From assembly GCA_019639095.1 (NCBI GenBank), contig JAHBSN010000002.1:1-41803 (forward strand): a stretch of 41,803 nt of DNA, given 5' to 3'. Position numbers and translations under genes: made by a program. Below are positions 27,303 through 34,837 of this stretch, one piece after another. Within the stretch, counting starts at the first letter, position 1. Every line of letters starts with the position of its first letter. The stretch comes from Actinomycetota bacterium (lineage in GTDB: Bacteria > Actinomycetota > Acidimicrobiia > Acidimicrobiales > Iamiaceae). Under the pieces are notes generated by a model. The model did not search any database, was not told the origin of the DNA, and worked only from the letters and a program-made list of their open reading frames with translations.

Positions 27303-28480
27303 GCGGCCTGCGGGGCCGGGCGGCCATCGTGGGCGTGGCCGACGCCGTGTCGCCCACGGGCGAGCTCGAGGGATCGGTCCGCGCCCTCGAGGTGGCGATG
27401 ATCCGCGAGGCGCTCGACGACGCCGGCCTCGCCATCTCCGACGTCGACGCCGTCTTCTCGAACCTCTCGGCCGGGTGGGCGCCGGCGATGGAGCTCGCCG
27501 AGTACCTCGGCCTGGCGCCGCAGTGGGTGGACTCCACCCAGACCGGAGGGTCCAGCTTCGAGATCCACGTCGAGCACGCCGCCGCCGCCATCGCGCTCGG
27601 GCTGTGCGAGGTGGCGGTGATCGTCTACGCCGCCACGCCCCGCTCGTCGTTCAAGCGCGGGGGCGGGGGCTACGCCAGCCGGGGCGCCATGCCCGGCCCC
27701 ACGCCCGGGGCCGAGTGGGAGCTGCCCTACGGCATGCGGGCCCCGATGGGGGCGTACGCCCTGGCCGCCAGCCGGCACATGCACGAGTTCGGCACCACCT
27801 CCGAGCAGCTGGCCCAGATCGCGGTGGACACGCGCCGCTGGGCCGCGCAGAACCCGCGGGCCCGGCTCCAGGAGCTCATCACCGTCGACGACGTGCTCGC
27901 CTCGCCCTTCGAGGCGTCGCCGCTCCACAAGCTCGACTGCTGCCTGGTCACCGACGGCGCCGGCGCGGTGGTGCTCACCAGCGCCGAGCGGGCACGCAGC
28001 CTGCGCAAGCCGCCGGCACTCGTGCTCGGCACCGGCACGTGCACCACGCACTCGATGATCAGCGAGATGCCCGACCTCACCACCACCGGCGCCGCCGTGT
28101 CCGGCCCGCTCGCCTTCGCCGCCGCCGGCCTCACGCCCGCGGACGTCGACGTGGTGCAGATCTACGACTCGTTCACCATCACGGTGCTGCTCCTGCTCGA
28201 GGACCTCGGCTTCTGCCCGAAGGGCGAGGGTGGCGGGTTCGTGGCCGACGGCGTCCTCGCGCCGGGTGGGGCGCTGCCGGCCAACACCACGGGCGGCGGG
28301 CTCGCCTACACCCACCCCGGCATGTTCGGGATCTTCCTGCTGGTGGAGGCGGTGCGCCAGCTGCGCGGCGAGTGCGGACCGCGCCAGGTGGCGGGCGCCG
28401 AGGTGGCCCTGGCCCACGGCAGCGGTGGCGTCCTCTCGGCCATGTCCACGGTGATCCTCGGCACGGAGGCCACGGCATGA
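27299..28480 (+). CDS. Thiolase-fold protein without catalytic Cys, Ltp2-like aldolase candidate
   Basis: A 393-residue thiolase-fold protein. The nucleophilic Cys position is occupied by Ser (TQTGGSSFEIH, residues 81-90), and the thiolase HDxF motif is replaced by QIYDSFTI (Tyr289). GHPxGATG is replaced by GGGLAYTHPGMFG (Tyr337). These changes are those of Ltp2-type steroid side-chain retro-aldolases, which use two tyrosines and work in complex with a DUF35 protein (ChsH2). Such a DUF35 protein is encoded next with an ATGA overlap. Inferred role: C-C cleavage of a beta-hydroxyacyl-CoA to release an acyl-CoA and a ketone. The exact substrate is unknown. GTG at 27299 overlaps the LLM stop. Confidence 0.85.
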   Translation: MSGLRGRAAIVGVADAVSPTGELEGSVRALEVAMIREALDDAGLAISDVDAVFSNLSAGWAPAMELAEYLGLAPQWVDSTQTGGSSFEIHVEHAAAAIALGLCEVAVIVYAATPRSSFKRGGGGYASRGAMPGPTPGAEWELPYGMRAPMGAYALAASRHMHEFGTTSEQLAQIAVDTRRWAAQNPRARLQELITVDDVLASPFEASPLHKLDCCLVTDGAGAVVLTSAERARSLRKPPALVLGTGTCTTHSMISEMPDLTTTGAAVSGPLAFAAAGLTPADVDVVQIYDSFTITVLLLLEDLGFCPKGEGGGFVADGVLAPGGALPANTTGGGLAYTHPGMFGIFLLVEAVRQLRGECGPRQVAGAEVALAHGSGGVLSAMSTVILGTEATA

Positions 28481-28923
28481 GCGTGATCGAACGGCCCGAC
28501 GGCACGCCCGAGCGCTTCTCGCCCCCGGTCTCGCCGGCGGCCGAGCCGTTCTGGGCCGCCACCCGCGAGCGCCGCCTCGTGCTGCAGTGGTGCCGCTCGT
28601 GCGACCGGCCGATCCACTTCCCGCGCGAGGCGTGCCCACGCTGCCTCGGCGCCGAGCTCGAGTTCCGGCCGGCGTCGGGCCTCGGCACCGTGCACGCGGT
28701 GAGCGTGATGCCCAAGCCGGCCAACCCGACCATGGCCGAGCGCGCGCCGTACGCGGTGGCCCTGGTGGACCTCGACGAGGGGGTCAGGATGCTCACCAAC
28801 GTGGTGGGCGTCGACCCGTGGTCGGTGGCGGTCGGAGTGCGGGTGGCGGTGGCGTGGGAGCCCCTGGCCGACGGCCGGCACCTGGCGGTGTTCGTGCCCG
28901 CAGGCGGGGAGCCGACCCCCTGA
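28477..28923 (+). CDS. Zn-ribbon/OB-fold DUF35 protein
   Basis: A 148-residue protein with an N-terminal helix (AEPFWAATRERRLVLQ), a rubredoxin-like zinc ribbon (CRSC...CPRC, about residues 39-57) and a C-terminal OB-fold (GLGTVHAVSVM; YAVALVDLDEGVRMLTNVVG). DUF35 proteins pair with thiolase-fold partners, as ChsH2 with Ltp2 in steroid degradation or with HMG-CoA synthase complexes in archaea, where they recruit the acyl-CoA. The ATGA overlap with the previous gene supports a 1:1 complex. Last gene of the operon; carD follows after ~100 nt with its own promoter. Confidence 0.93.
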   Translation: MSVIERPDGTPERFSPPVSPAAEPFWAATRERRLVLQWCRSCDRPIHFPREACPRCLGAELEFRPASGLGTVHAVSVMPKPANPTMAERAPYAVALVDLDEGVRMLTNVVGVDPWSVAVGVRVAVAWEPLADGRHLAVFVPAGGEPTP

Positions 28924-28943
28924 CCTGCACCGTCGGGCCGCGG

Positions 28944-28974
28944 TTGCCGGGATCGCGGCACCGTCTGGCACAAT
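28944..28974 (+). promoter_or_regulatory. carD promoter
   Basis: TTGCCG (28944-28949) and CACAAT (28969-28974) with a 19-nt spacer; the -10 is preceded by TGG (extended). The predicted start near 28982 gives a ~40-nt leader. Confidence 0.4.
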
Positions 28975-29020
28975 GGTCTGCCGTTCTGGCCGCCCCCCGG
29001 CCCGTCCGAAGTGGAGTCTG

Positions 29021-29500
29021 ATGTCGTTCAAGGTCAACGATCGGGTCGTCTACCCGCACCACGGCGCCGCCGTGATCAAGAAGAAGGTCAAGCGGGAGCT
29101 CCAGGGCGAGACCCGTGAGTACTTCGTGCTGGAGATGGTCCACGGCGACCTCATGCTGTCGGTCCCGGTGGACATGGCCGAGGAGGTGGGGATGCGCCCG
29201 CCGATCTCCAAGTCCGACGTGGACGACCTGTTCCGCCTCATCGCCAAGCGAGACGTGCGCGAGCCGGCCAACTGGTCCCGGCGGTTCAAGAACCACCAGG
29301 AGAAGATGAAGTCGGGCGACGTCTACCAGGTGGCCGAGGTGGTCCGGAACCTGGCGCTGCGCGAAGCCGGCAAGGGCCTCTCCACCGCCGAGAAGTCGAT
29401 GCTCGAGCGGGCCCGGGGCATCCTCGTGTCGGAGCTGAGCTTCGCCCTCAACGTGAGCGAGGACGACGCCCTCGCCAAGCTCCAGAAGGGCCTCGAGTAG
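29021..29500 (+). CDS. carD: CarD family transcriptional regulator
   Basis: A 159-residue global regulator that binds the RNA polymerase beta subunit and stabilises open promoter complexes, notably at rRNA promoters. N-terminal Tudor-like RNA-polymerase-interaction domain (FKVNDRVVYPHHGAAVI ... YFVLEMVHGDLMLSVP), then a helical DNA-binding domain with NWSRRFKNHQEKMKSGD, carrying the Trp that wedges the -10 fork, and LSTAEKSMLERARGILVSEL. Length and layout match mycobacterial CarD (162 aa). ATG at 29021. Convergent with the desaturase gene. Confidence 0.97.
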   Translation: MSFKVNDRVVYPHHGAAVIKKKVKRELQGETREYFVLEMVHGDLMLSVPVDMAEEVGMRPPISKSDVDDLFRLIAKRDVREPANWSRRFKNHQEKMKSGDVYQVAEVVRNLALREAGKGLSTAEKSMLERARGILVSELSFALNVSEDDALAKLQKGLE

Positions 29501-29521
29501 GTCGACGCCCCGCCGGCCCGA

Positions 29522-30628
<1,107 letters not shown>

Positions 30629-30659
30629 GTGGCCTGCTTTCTCGCGGAAGGTCCGGCGC

Positions 30660-30689
30660 AGCCTACCTACTGGTCGGTAGGGCACTCAA
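30660..30689 (-). promoter_or_regulatory. Desaturase promoter with inverted repeat
   Basis: Minus-strand -35 TTGAGT (30689-30684) and -10 TAGGCT (30665-30660), 18-nt spacing. CCTACC/GGTAGG arms (30662-30667/30676-30681, 8-nt spacer) overlap the -10 and spacer. Fatty-acid desaturase genes are often under TetR repressors that sense acyl-CoA, so this is a plausible operator. Confidence 0.5.
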
Positions 30690-30975
30690 CGCACCGGTGT
30701 GTCGCACCCGTCACCTCTTCGGCCGGCGGGCCCGCCACCTTGATCGAACGGCGTCATGGATCGCCGCCCGGGCCGTCTCACCCGGCGGTCGACCCGTCTC
30801 TGCGGGGGCGGTCCGGTGGTGAGAGGCAGGGGTGGCCTAGACCGTCGGTCCCGCTTGCGGCCCCGGTGACCCGGACCTCGGTCCGGGTCACCGCCGTTTT
30901 CGGGTCCTTCGACGGTGGTGGGGGCCCGGTACCCCGGTGGCAGGATGGACGTGCCCGCAACGCACTGGAGATCTC
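30690..30975. other. Gene-free stretch with RNA-like hairpins
   Basis: No credible gene. Contents on +: a 12-bp palindrome GGCGGGCCCGCC (30725-30736), a branched hairpin closed by TCTCACC/GGTGAGA (30776-30782/30818-30824) with inner CCCG/CGGG stem (30793-30796/30803-30806), then the U-tailed terminator at 30864-30900, and a possible TACCCC -10 (30930-30935) for the DUF305 gene. The terminator implies a transcript arriving from within this gap. Confidence 0.5.
30864..30900 (+). terminator. Intrinsic terminator with T-run in intergenic gap
   Basis: A 13-bp perfect stem (30864-30876/30881-30893) with a CTCG loop, followed by CCGTTTT. It is the only hairpin in the window with a clear T-run on its 3' side, and it is oriented on + although no + gene lies upstream. 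Confidence 0.75.
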
Positions 30976-31734
30976 GTGACCGACGTGGCCTCGGACCAGG
31001 ACCAAGCGGCGGCCGGCGTCGCCCCCGACGCCTCCACCAGCACCGCAGAGGAGCGGCCGGGGGTCGCGTCGCGGTTCGGGCCGCTCACCCCGCTGCGGGT
31101 GGTGGTCCTGCTCGTGGCGGTGGCGTTCCTCGCCGGCACGGTGGGCTGGGCGGTCTCCGAGCGCACCAGGGACCCGCTCAACGAGGTCGACGTGGGCTTC
31201 ATGCAGGACATGGGGTACCACCACGACCAGGCGGTCCAGATGTCGCTCCTGCTCCTGGCCAAGCCCGACGTGCCGCGTGACCTGCGAGGCTTCGCCCAGG
31301 AGATCATCATGGACCAGCGCTTCGAGCAGGGCGTCTTCAACGCCATCCTCGATCGCTTCGGCTACCCGGCCGAGCCGGGCGAGACGGTCATGGACTGGAT
31401 GGACACGCCCCTGCCGCGGGACTCCATGGAGGGCCTGGCCACCGACGAGCAGATGCAGCAGCTGCGCGACGCAGAGGGCAGCGAGGCCCAGGCCCTGTGG
31501 ATCTCGCTCATGTCCGAGCACCACCTCGCCGGGCTCCACATGGCCGACTGGGCCGCCCGCCACGGCCACGACGCCACGGTGCGCAACCTGGCGCGGTCCA
31601 TGGTGCGCAGCCAGCGCAGCGAGGTGCTCGACCTCGACCGCTTCCGCCGCCGCGAGGGCCTGCCCCTGGCCGAGGGCTTCGGCGACCCCACGAAGGACCA
31701 GCGGCTGAACCCGCTCAGCCTCGCCGACGGCTGA
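30976..31734 (+). CDS. DUF305 domain membrane-anchored protein
   Basis: A 252-residue protein with a cytoplasmic N-tail, one transmembrane helix (about residues 41-62, VVVLLVAVAFLAGTVGWAV) and an extracytoplasmic helical DUF305 domain (ferritin-like bundle). Motifs are FMQDMGYHHDQAVQM near 77 and ISLMSEHHLAGLHMA near 178, each giving a His pair expected to bind copper or another metal. DUF305 proteins often accompany copper handling. GTG at 30976 has GGAG about 5 nt upstream. The last 20 bp overlap the end of the convergent DoxX-like gene. Confidence 0.9.
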   Translation: MTDVASDQDQAAAGVAPDASTSTAEERPGVASRFGPLTPLRVVVLLVAVAFLAGTVGWAVSERTRDPLNEVDVGFMQDMGYHHDQAVQMSLLLLAKPDVPRDLRGFAQEIIMDQRFEQGVFNAILDRFGYPAEPGETVMDWMDTPLPRDSMEGLATDEQMQQLRDAEGSEAQALWISLMSEHHLAGLHMADWAARHGHDATVRNLARSMVRSQRSEVLDLDRFRRREGLPLAEGFGDPTKDQRLNPLSLADG

Positions 31735-32182
31735 TCGTCGCCGGGGTCGCGCTGGCCCGCCACGCCGTCCAGGCGCCGGTGGACCACAGGGCCAGCGCCA
31801 CGAGCACCGGTTGGAAGGCGAGGTGCACGGCCCGGGCTCGGTCCGAGTCGAGCCCGAAGGCGGCGTCGTGGTCGACGTACTGCGACACGTTGCCGGGGAA
31901 GACGGCCACGAAGAACGCGGCGAGCACCCATCCGAGCAGCACGCGGTGGCGGGGGAGTGCCGCCACGGCGGCGCCCAGCGCGATCTCGACCACGCCCGAG
32001 AGCACCACCACCAGCTCGGCGTCGAGCGGCATCCAGCCCGGCACCTGGGCGTGGAACTCCGACCGCGCCCAGAACAGGTGCGACAGGCCGGCGAACACGA
32101 GGGCAGCGCCCAGGAGGATGCGCACGCCGTGCTGGACGGCGGAGGGCTCGGACGGGTCGACGACGGGATCCACGTCGATCAT
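31715..32182 (-). CDS. DoxX-like four-helix membrane protein
   Basis: A 155-residue membrane protein with four hydrophobic segments and the DoxX/MauE-like layout: ILLGAALVFAGLSHLFWARSEF in the first helix, LSGVVEIALGAAVAAL in the second, LLGWVLAAFFVAVFPGNVSQYVDH in the third, and HLAFQPVLVALALWSTG in the last. DoxX-type proteins are thought to act in quinone-linked redox or sulfur chemistry; function is uncertain. ATG at 32182 overlaps the XRE regulator stop (ATGA), so the pair forms an operon. Its 3' end overlaps the DUF305 gene by 20 bp. Confidence 0.85.
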   Translation of the reverse strand: MIDVDPVVDPSEPSAVQHGVRILLGAALVFAGLSHLFWARSEFHAQVPGWMPLDAELVVVLSGVVEIALGAAVAALPRHRVLLGWVLAAFFVAVFPGNVSQYVDHDAAFGLDSDRARAVHLAFQPVLVALALWSTGAWTAWRASATPATISRRRG

Positions 32183-33045
32183 CCTGGCGGCGGATCGCCC
32201 GATCGGTGCGCGCCGGGCGCGAGCGCCCGGCAGGCCTCGGCGGTGGCCTGGTCGTAGGGCAGCCAGGTCTCGATGCGGAGGTGCTCGACGGCCACGGCCT
32301 GGGGTGCCTGGAACGCGGTGATCGTGGTGAGGAACCGCAGCTCCAGGCCCTTGCGGCGCAGGTGCAGCACGAGCGCCGGGTCCGAGGGGGCGAGCAGGTC
32401 GACCTCCCGCCACGCCGGATCCACCGTGGGCAGGGCGAGCAGGTCGTCGAGCAGGTCCTGCATCTCCCCGTCGTCGGGATCGGCCAGCACCTCTCGTTGG
32501 ATCCGCCACAGCAGCTGGCGGCCCACCTCGTCGAAGTTGGCCACGTGGGGCTGGGCGCCGTGGGGATCGAAGGTGGTCCGAGCCAGGTTGAGCCCCAGGG
32601 CGGCGATCGCCCCGGGTGCCGGCCGCTCGGCCGTCGGGGCCTCGCCGAGCACGGCGGCGAGCACGCCGAGCGCACCGCCGTTCAGGTCGAGCACCCGGTA
32701 GGTGCGATCGAGGACCACGAGCGGGAACGGCTCGTGGTGGGACTTGAGCAGCTCGATCGCCTCCGCCACCGGATCGGGCAGGACGTCCGACGTCTCGTCG
32801 TACGCGGGCTCGTGGCCTGCGGCGCGCAGCATGGCGTTGACCTGGCGCAACGGCACGCCGAGCGAGGTGCCGAGCTGCAGGACCATCTCGGGGCTCGGGT
32901 TCGACCGCCCGGTCTCGAGGAAGCTGACGTGGCGGGCCGAGACGCCGGCGCTCAGCGCCAGGTCGAGCTGGCTGAGGCCGCGCTGGCGGCGCCAGTGCTT
33001 GAGGAGGGCGGGGAACAGCCCGGAACGGGCGTCGGCGCGGGCCAC
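32179..33045 (-). CDS. XRE family regulator with MmyB-like ligand domain
   Basis: A 288-residue regulator. N-terminal helix-turn-helix (about residues 10-65: LLKHWRRQRGLSQLDLAL, SARHVSFLETGRSNPSPEM) and a C-terminal PAS-like MmyB ligand-binding domain (FPLVVLDRTYRVLDLNGGA near 110; late RRKGLELRFLTTITAFQAPQAV). MmyB-type regulators sense small molecules, possibly fatty acids, and usually control a neighbouring dehydrogenase or membrane gene. GTG at 33045 lies 7 nt after a minus-strand TAGCGT -10 (33058-33053), so it is leaderless; the 12-residue-longer frame would start upstream of that -10. Operon with the DoxX-like gene; an inverted repeat overlaps its -35. Confidence 0.93.
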   Translation of the reverse strand: MARADARSGLFPALLKHWRRQRGLSQLDLALSAGVSARHVSFLETGRSNPSPEMVLQLGTSLGVPLRQVNAMLRAAGHEPAYDETSDVLPDPVAEAIELLKSHHEPFPLVVLDRTYRVLDLNGGALGVLAAVLGEAPTAERPAPGAIAALGLNLARTTFDPHGAQPHVANFDEVGRQLLWRIQREVLADPDDGEMQDLLDDLLALPTVDPAWREVDLLAPSDPALVLHLRRKGLELRFLTTITAFQAPQAVAVEHLRIETWLPYDQATAEACRALAPGAHRSGDPPPG

Positions 33046-33052
33046 GGACCGG

Positions 33053-33091
33053 ACGCTACGGCGGCCCGGCGGTGGAGGCACCTACCTCCAC
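33053..33091 (-). promoter_or_regulatory. XRE promoter and inverted repeat
   Basis: The -10 TAGCGT (33058-33053) gives a leaderless start. GTGGAGG/CCTCCAC arms (33072-33078/33085-33091, 6-nt spacer) cover the -35 region, fit for autoregulation and possibly for control of the divergent hydrolase gene. Confidence 0.55.
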
Positions 33092-33179
33092 AGGTCGTTG
33101 CCGGCCCGGTGCGAGCGGGCGCACCGTGGACGCCGCCGGCCACCCGTCGGCCGCCCGCCCCCCGACCACAGGATGACCG

Positions 33180-34061
33180 ATGACCGCCCTCACCGCCGCC
33201 GACGCCGCCGACCTGTTCCGAGCCCCGCCCCATCGCCACCTCGACGTGGGGGCGGGCGAGGTGGCGCTGCGCACGGTGGGCAGCGGTCCCGACGTGCTCT
33301 TCGTGCACGGGTGGCCCGTGAGCGGCGCCACCTTCCGCCTCCTGCTCCCGCACCTCGTCGATCACCTGACCTGCCACGTGATCGACCTGCCGAGCGCCGG
33401 GTCGAGTCGGTTCGACGACGCCACCCCGCTGTCGGTCGACCAGCACATCGCCACGGTCCGACGGGTGGTCGACCAGCTCGAGCTCGACGAGGTCGCGGTG
33501 GTGGGCCACGACAGCGGGGGGCTCATCGCTCGCCACGCCCTGGCCGGAGACCCCAGGCTGCGAGCCATGGGCCTGATCGACACCGAGCAGCCGCAGGGCC
33601 TGAGCTTCCGGTTCAAGCTCTTCCTCGCCGGTCGGCACCTGCCGGGCTTCGGCGCCGCGCTCGGCTGGTCGGTCGGGCGCCCCCGGGTGCGGCGCAACGC
33701 GCTCGTGCTCGGCGGCGCGTTCGTGGACGATTCGCTGCTCGACGGGGAGTTCGACGAGTTCTTCCTCCGTCCGCTGCACGAGGACCCGCTCCGCCTCCGG
33801 GCCGCCCTGCGGGTGCTGCGCACCTTCGACGAGCGCCACGTGCGAGCCCTGGCCGGCCTGCACGAGCGCACCACGGTCCCGGTCCAGCTGGTGTGGGGCG
33901 AGCAGGACGCGTTCTTCCCGCTCGGGTGGGCCCGGGAGATGGCGACCACCTTCCCCGACGGCCGCCTGGCCGTGATCCCCGGTGCCGGCCTGTTCAGCCA
34001 CGAGGAGCGCCCCGCCGAGGTGGCCCAGGCCCTCCTGCCCGTGCTGGCCGGTCGGTCCTAG
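33180..34061 (+). CDS. Alpha/beta hydrolase with Asp nucleophile (epoxide hydrolase/dehalogenase-like)
   Basis: A 293-residue alpha/beta hydrolase. HGWPVSG near 43 (oxyanion-hole strand) and nucleophile elbow VVGHDSGG, where the G-x-Nu-x-G pattern puts Asp111 at the nucleophile, as in epoxide hydrolases and haloalkane dehalogenases. LVWGEQDAFFP near 239 holds the acid. The usual catalytic His (AGHF) position reads AGLF in GAGLFSHEERP, with a His only three residues later, so activity needs checking. ATG at 33180. Divergent from the XRE/DoxX operon, which suggests that XRE may control it. Confidence 0.88.
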   Translation: MTALTAADAADLFRAPPHRHLDVGAGEVALRTVGSGPDVLFVHGWPVSGATFRLLLPHLVDHLTCHVIDLPSAGSSRFDDATPLSVDQHIATVRRVVDQLELDEVAVVGHDSGGLIARHALAGDPRLRAMGLIDTEQPQGLSFRFKLFLAGRHLPGFGAALGWSVGRPRVRRNALVLGGAFVDDSLLDGEFDEFFLRPLHEDPLRLRAALRVLRTFDERHVRALAGLHERTTVPVQLVWGEQDAFFPLGWAREMATTFPDGRLAVIPGAGLFSHEERPAEVAQALLPVLAGRS

Positions 34062-34125
34062 GCTGGCTCCAGCCCGGCGTCGGCCGGCCGATGGCGCGGC
34101 ACGCGGTCGAGACCGAGGAGGGCAC

Positions 34126-34764
34126 GTGGACGACGCGGCGGAGACCGGTGGCACCTGGGTCCCGTGGAGCGGAGGGGGCGGGAGCGACGCGTTGCAGCCG
34201 CTGGAAGCGCCCCCGGGCCGGTTCGACCTGAGCACCGAGGCCACCTTCGTCTGGGAGGTTCGGCCCGAGGTCTTCCAGCCCGAGCGCTTCGCCCGCTCGC
34301 TCCTGCGGGCCAGGAGCTCTCACGACCGCACCGCGGGGGCGGTGGCCAAGCTGGTCGTCGCGTGCGTGGCGCTGGTGGGCGTCGTCGCGTGGGCGAGCGG
34401 TGGCTCGGCGGCGCTGCTCGTGCCGGTGTTCGCCTACGTGGCCATCGTGGCGCTGATCGTGGTCCTGGCGCGTCGCCGCAGCGCCATCCTCACCGCCCGC
34501 AACCTGAGCAGCGGGCTCTACGCCGGGAGCCACGGCTACCGCGTGGGGCCCCGGGGGATCCACAGCGGCGACGGCGCCACGTGGTCGGCGAGCCACGCCT
34601 GGCGCCACTTCCTCTGGGCCGCCCTCCAGGACGAGGTGATCGTGCTGCGATCCGCCGCCGGCGGGTTCCACGTGCTGCCCAACGCCGCCCTCGTCACCCC
34701 GGCGGCGCCGGCCGACGTGGTCCGCCAGATCCAGGCCTGGATCGAGGCGGCCAGGGTCGGCTGA
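34126..34764 (+). CDS. YcxB-like membrane protein
   Basis: A 212-residue protein: a charged N-terminal part with TFVWEVRPEVFQPERFARSLLRARSS, two adjacent transmembrane helices (about residues 74-113), and a C-terminal PH-like domain (YRVGPRGIHSGDGATWSASHAWRHFLWAALQDEVIVLRSAAG, then FHVLPNAAL). This is the layout of YcxB-like proteins, whose function is unknown. GTG at 34126 has GGAGGG a few nt upstream. It stands between the hydrolase and the Mur-ligase/Pth fusion, which has its own promoter. Confidence 0.78.
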   Translation: MDDAAETGGTWVPWSGGGGSDALQPLEAPPGRFDLSTEATFVWEVRPEVFQPERFARSLLRARSSHDRTAGAVAKLVVACVALVGVVAWASGGSAALLVPVFAYVAIVALIVVLARRRSAILTARNLSSGLYAGSHGYRVGPRGIHSGDGATWSASHAWRHFLWAALQDEVIVLRSAAGGFHVLPNAALVTPAAPADVVRQIQAWIEAARVG

Positions 34765-34806
34765 GGCGAACCTCCGGTCACCTTCGAGGCGGGCGACGGC
34801 GCCGCG

Positions 34807-34812
34807 TAGTCT
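34807..34812 (+). promoter_or_regulatory. -10 box of the Mur ligase/Pth fusion gene
   Basis: TAGTCT, giving a start near 34819 and a short leader with GAGGGGAG (34825-34832) 5 nt before the TTG start at 34838. Confidence 0.5.
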
Positions 34813-34837
34813 CGGACGGGTCTCGAGGGGAGCTGGT

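Noticed and set aside
30776-30900. 6C-type or other known actinobacterial RNA
   Set aside because: No C-rich loops; the hairpins do not match a family I can name.
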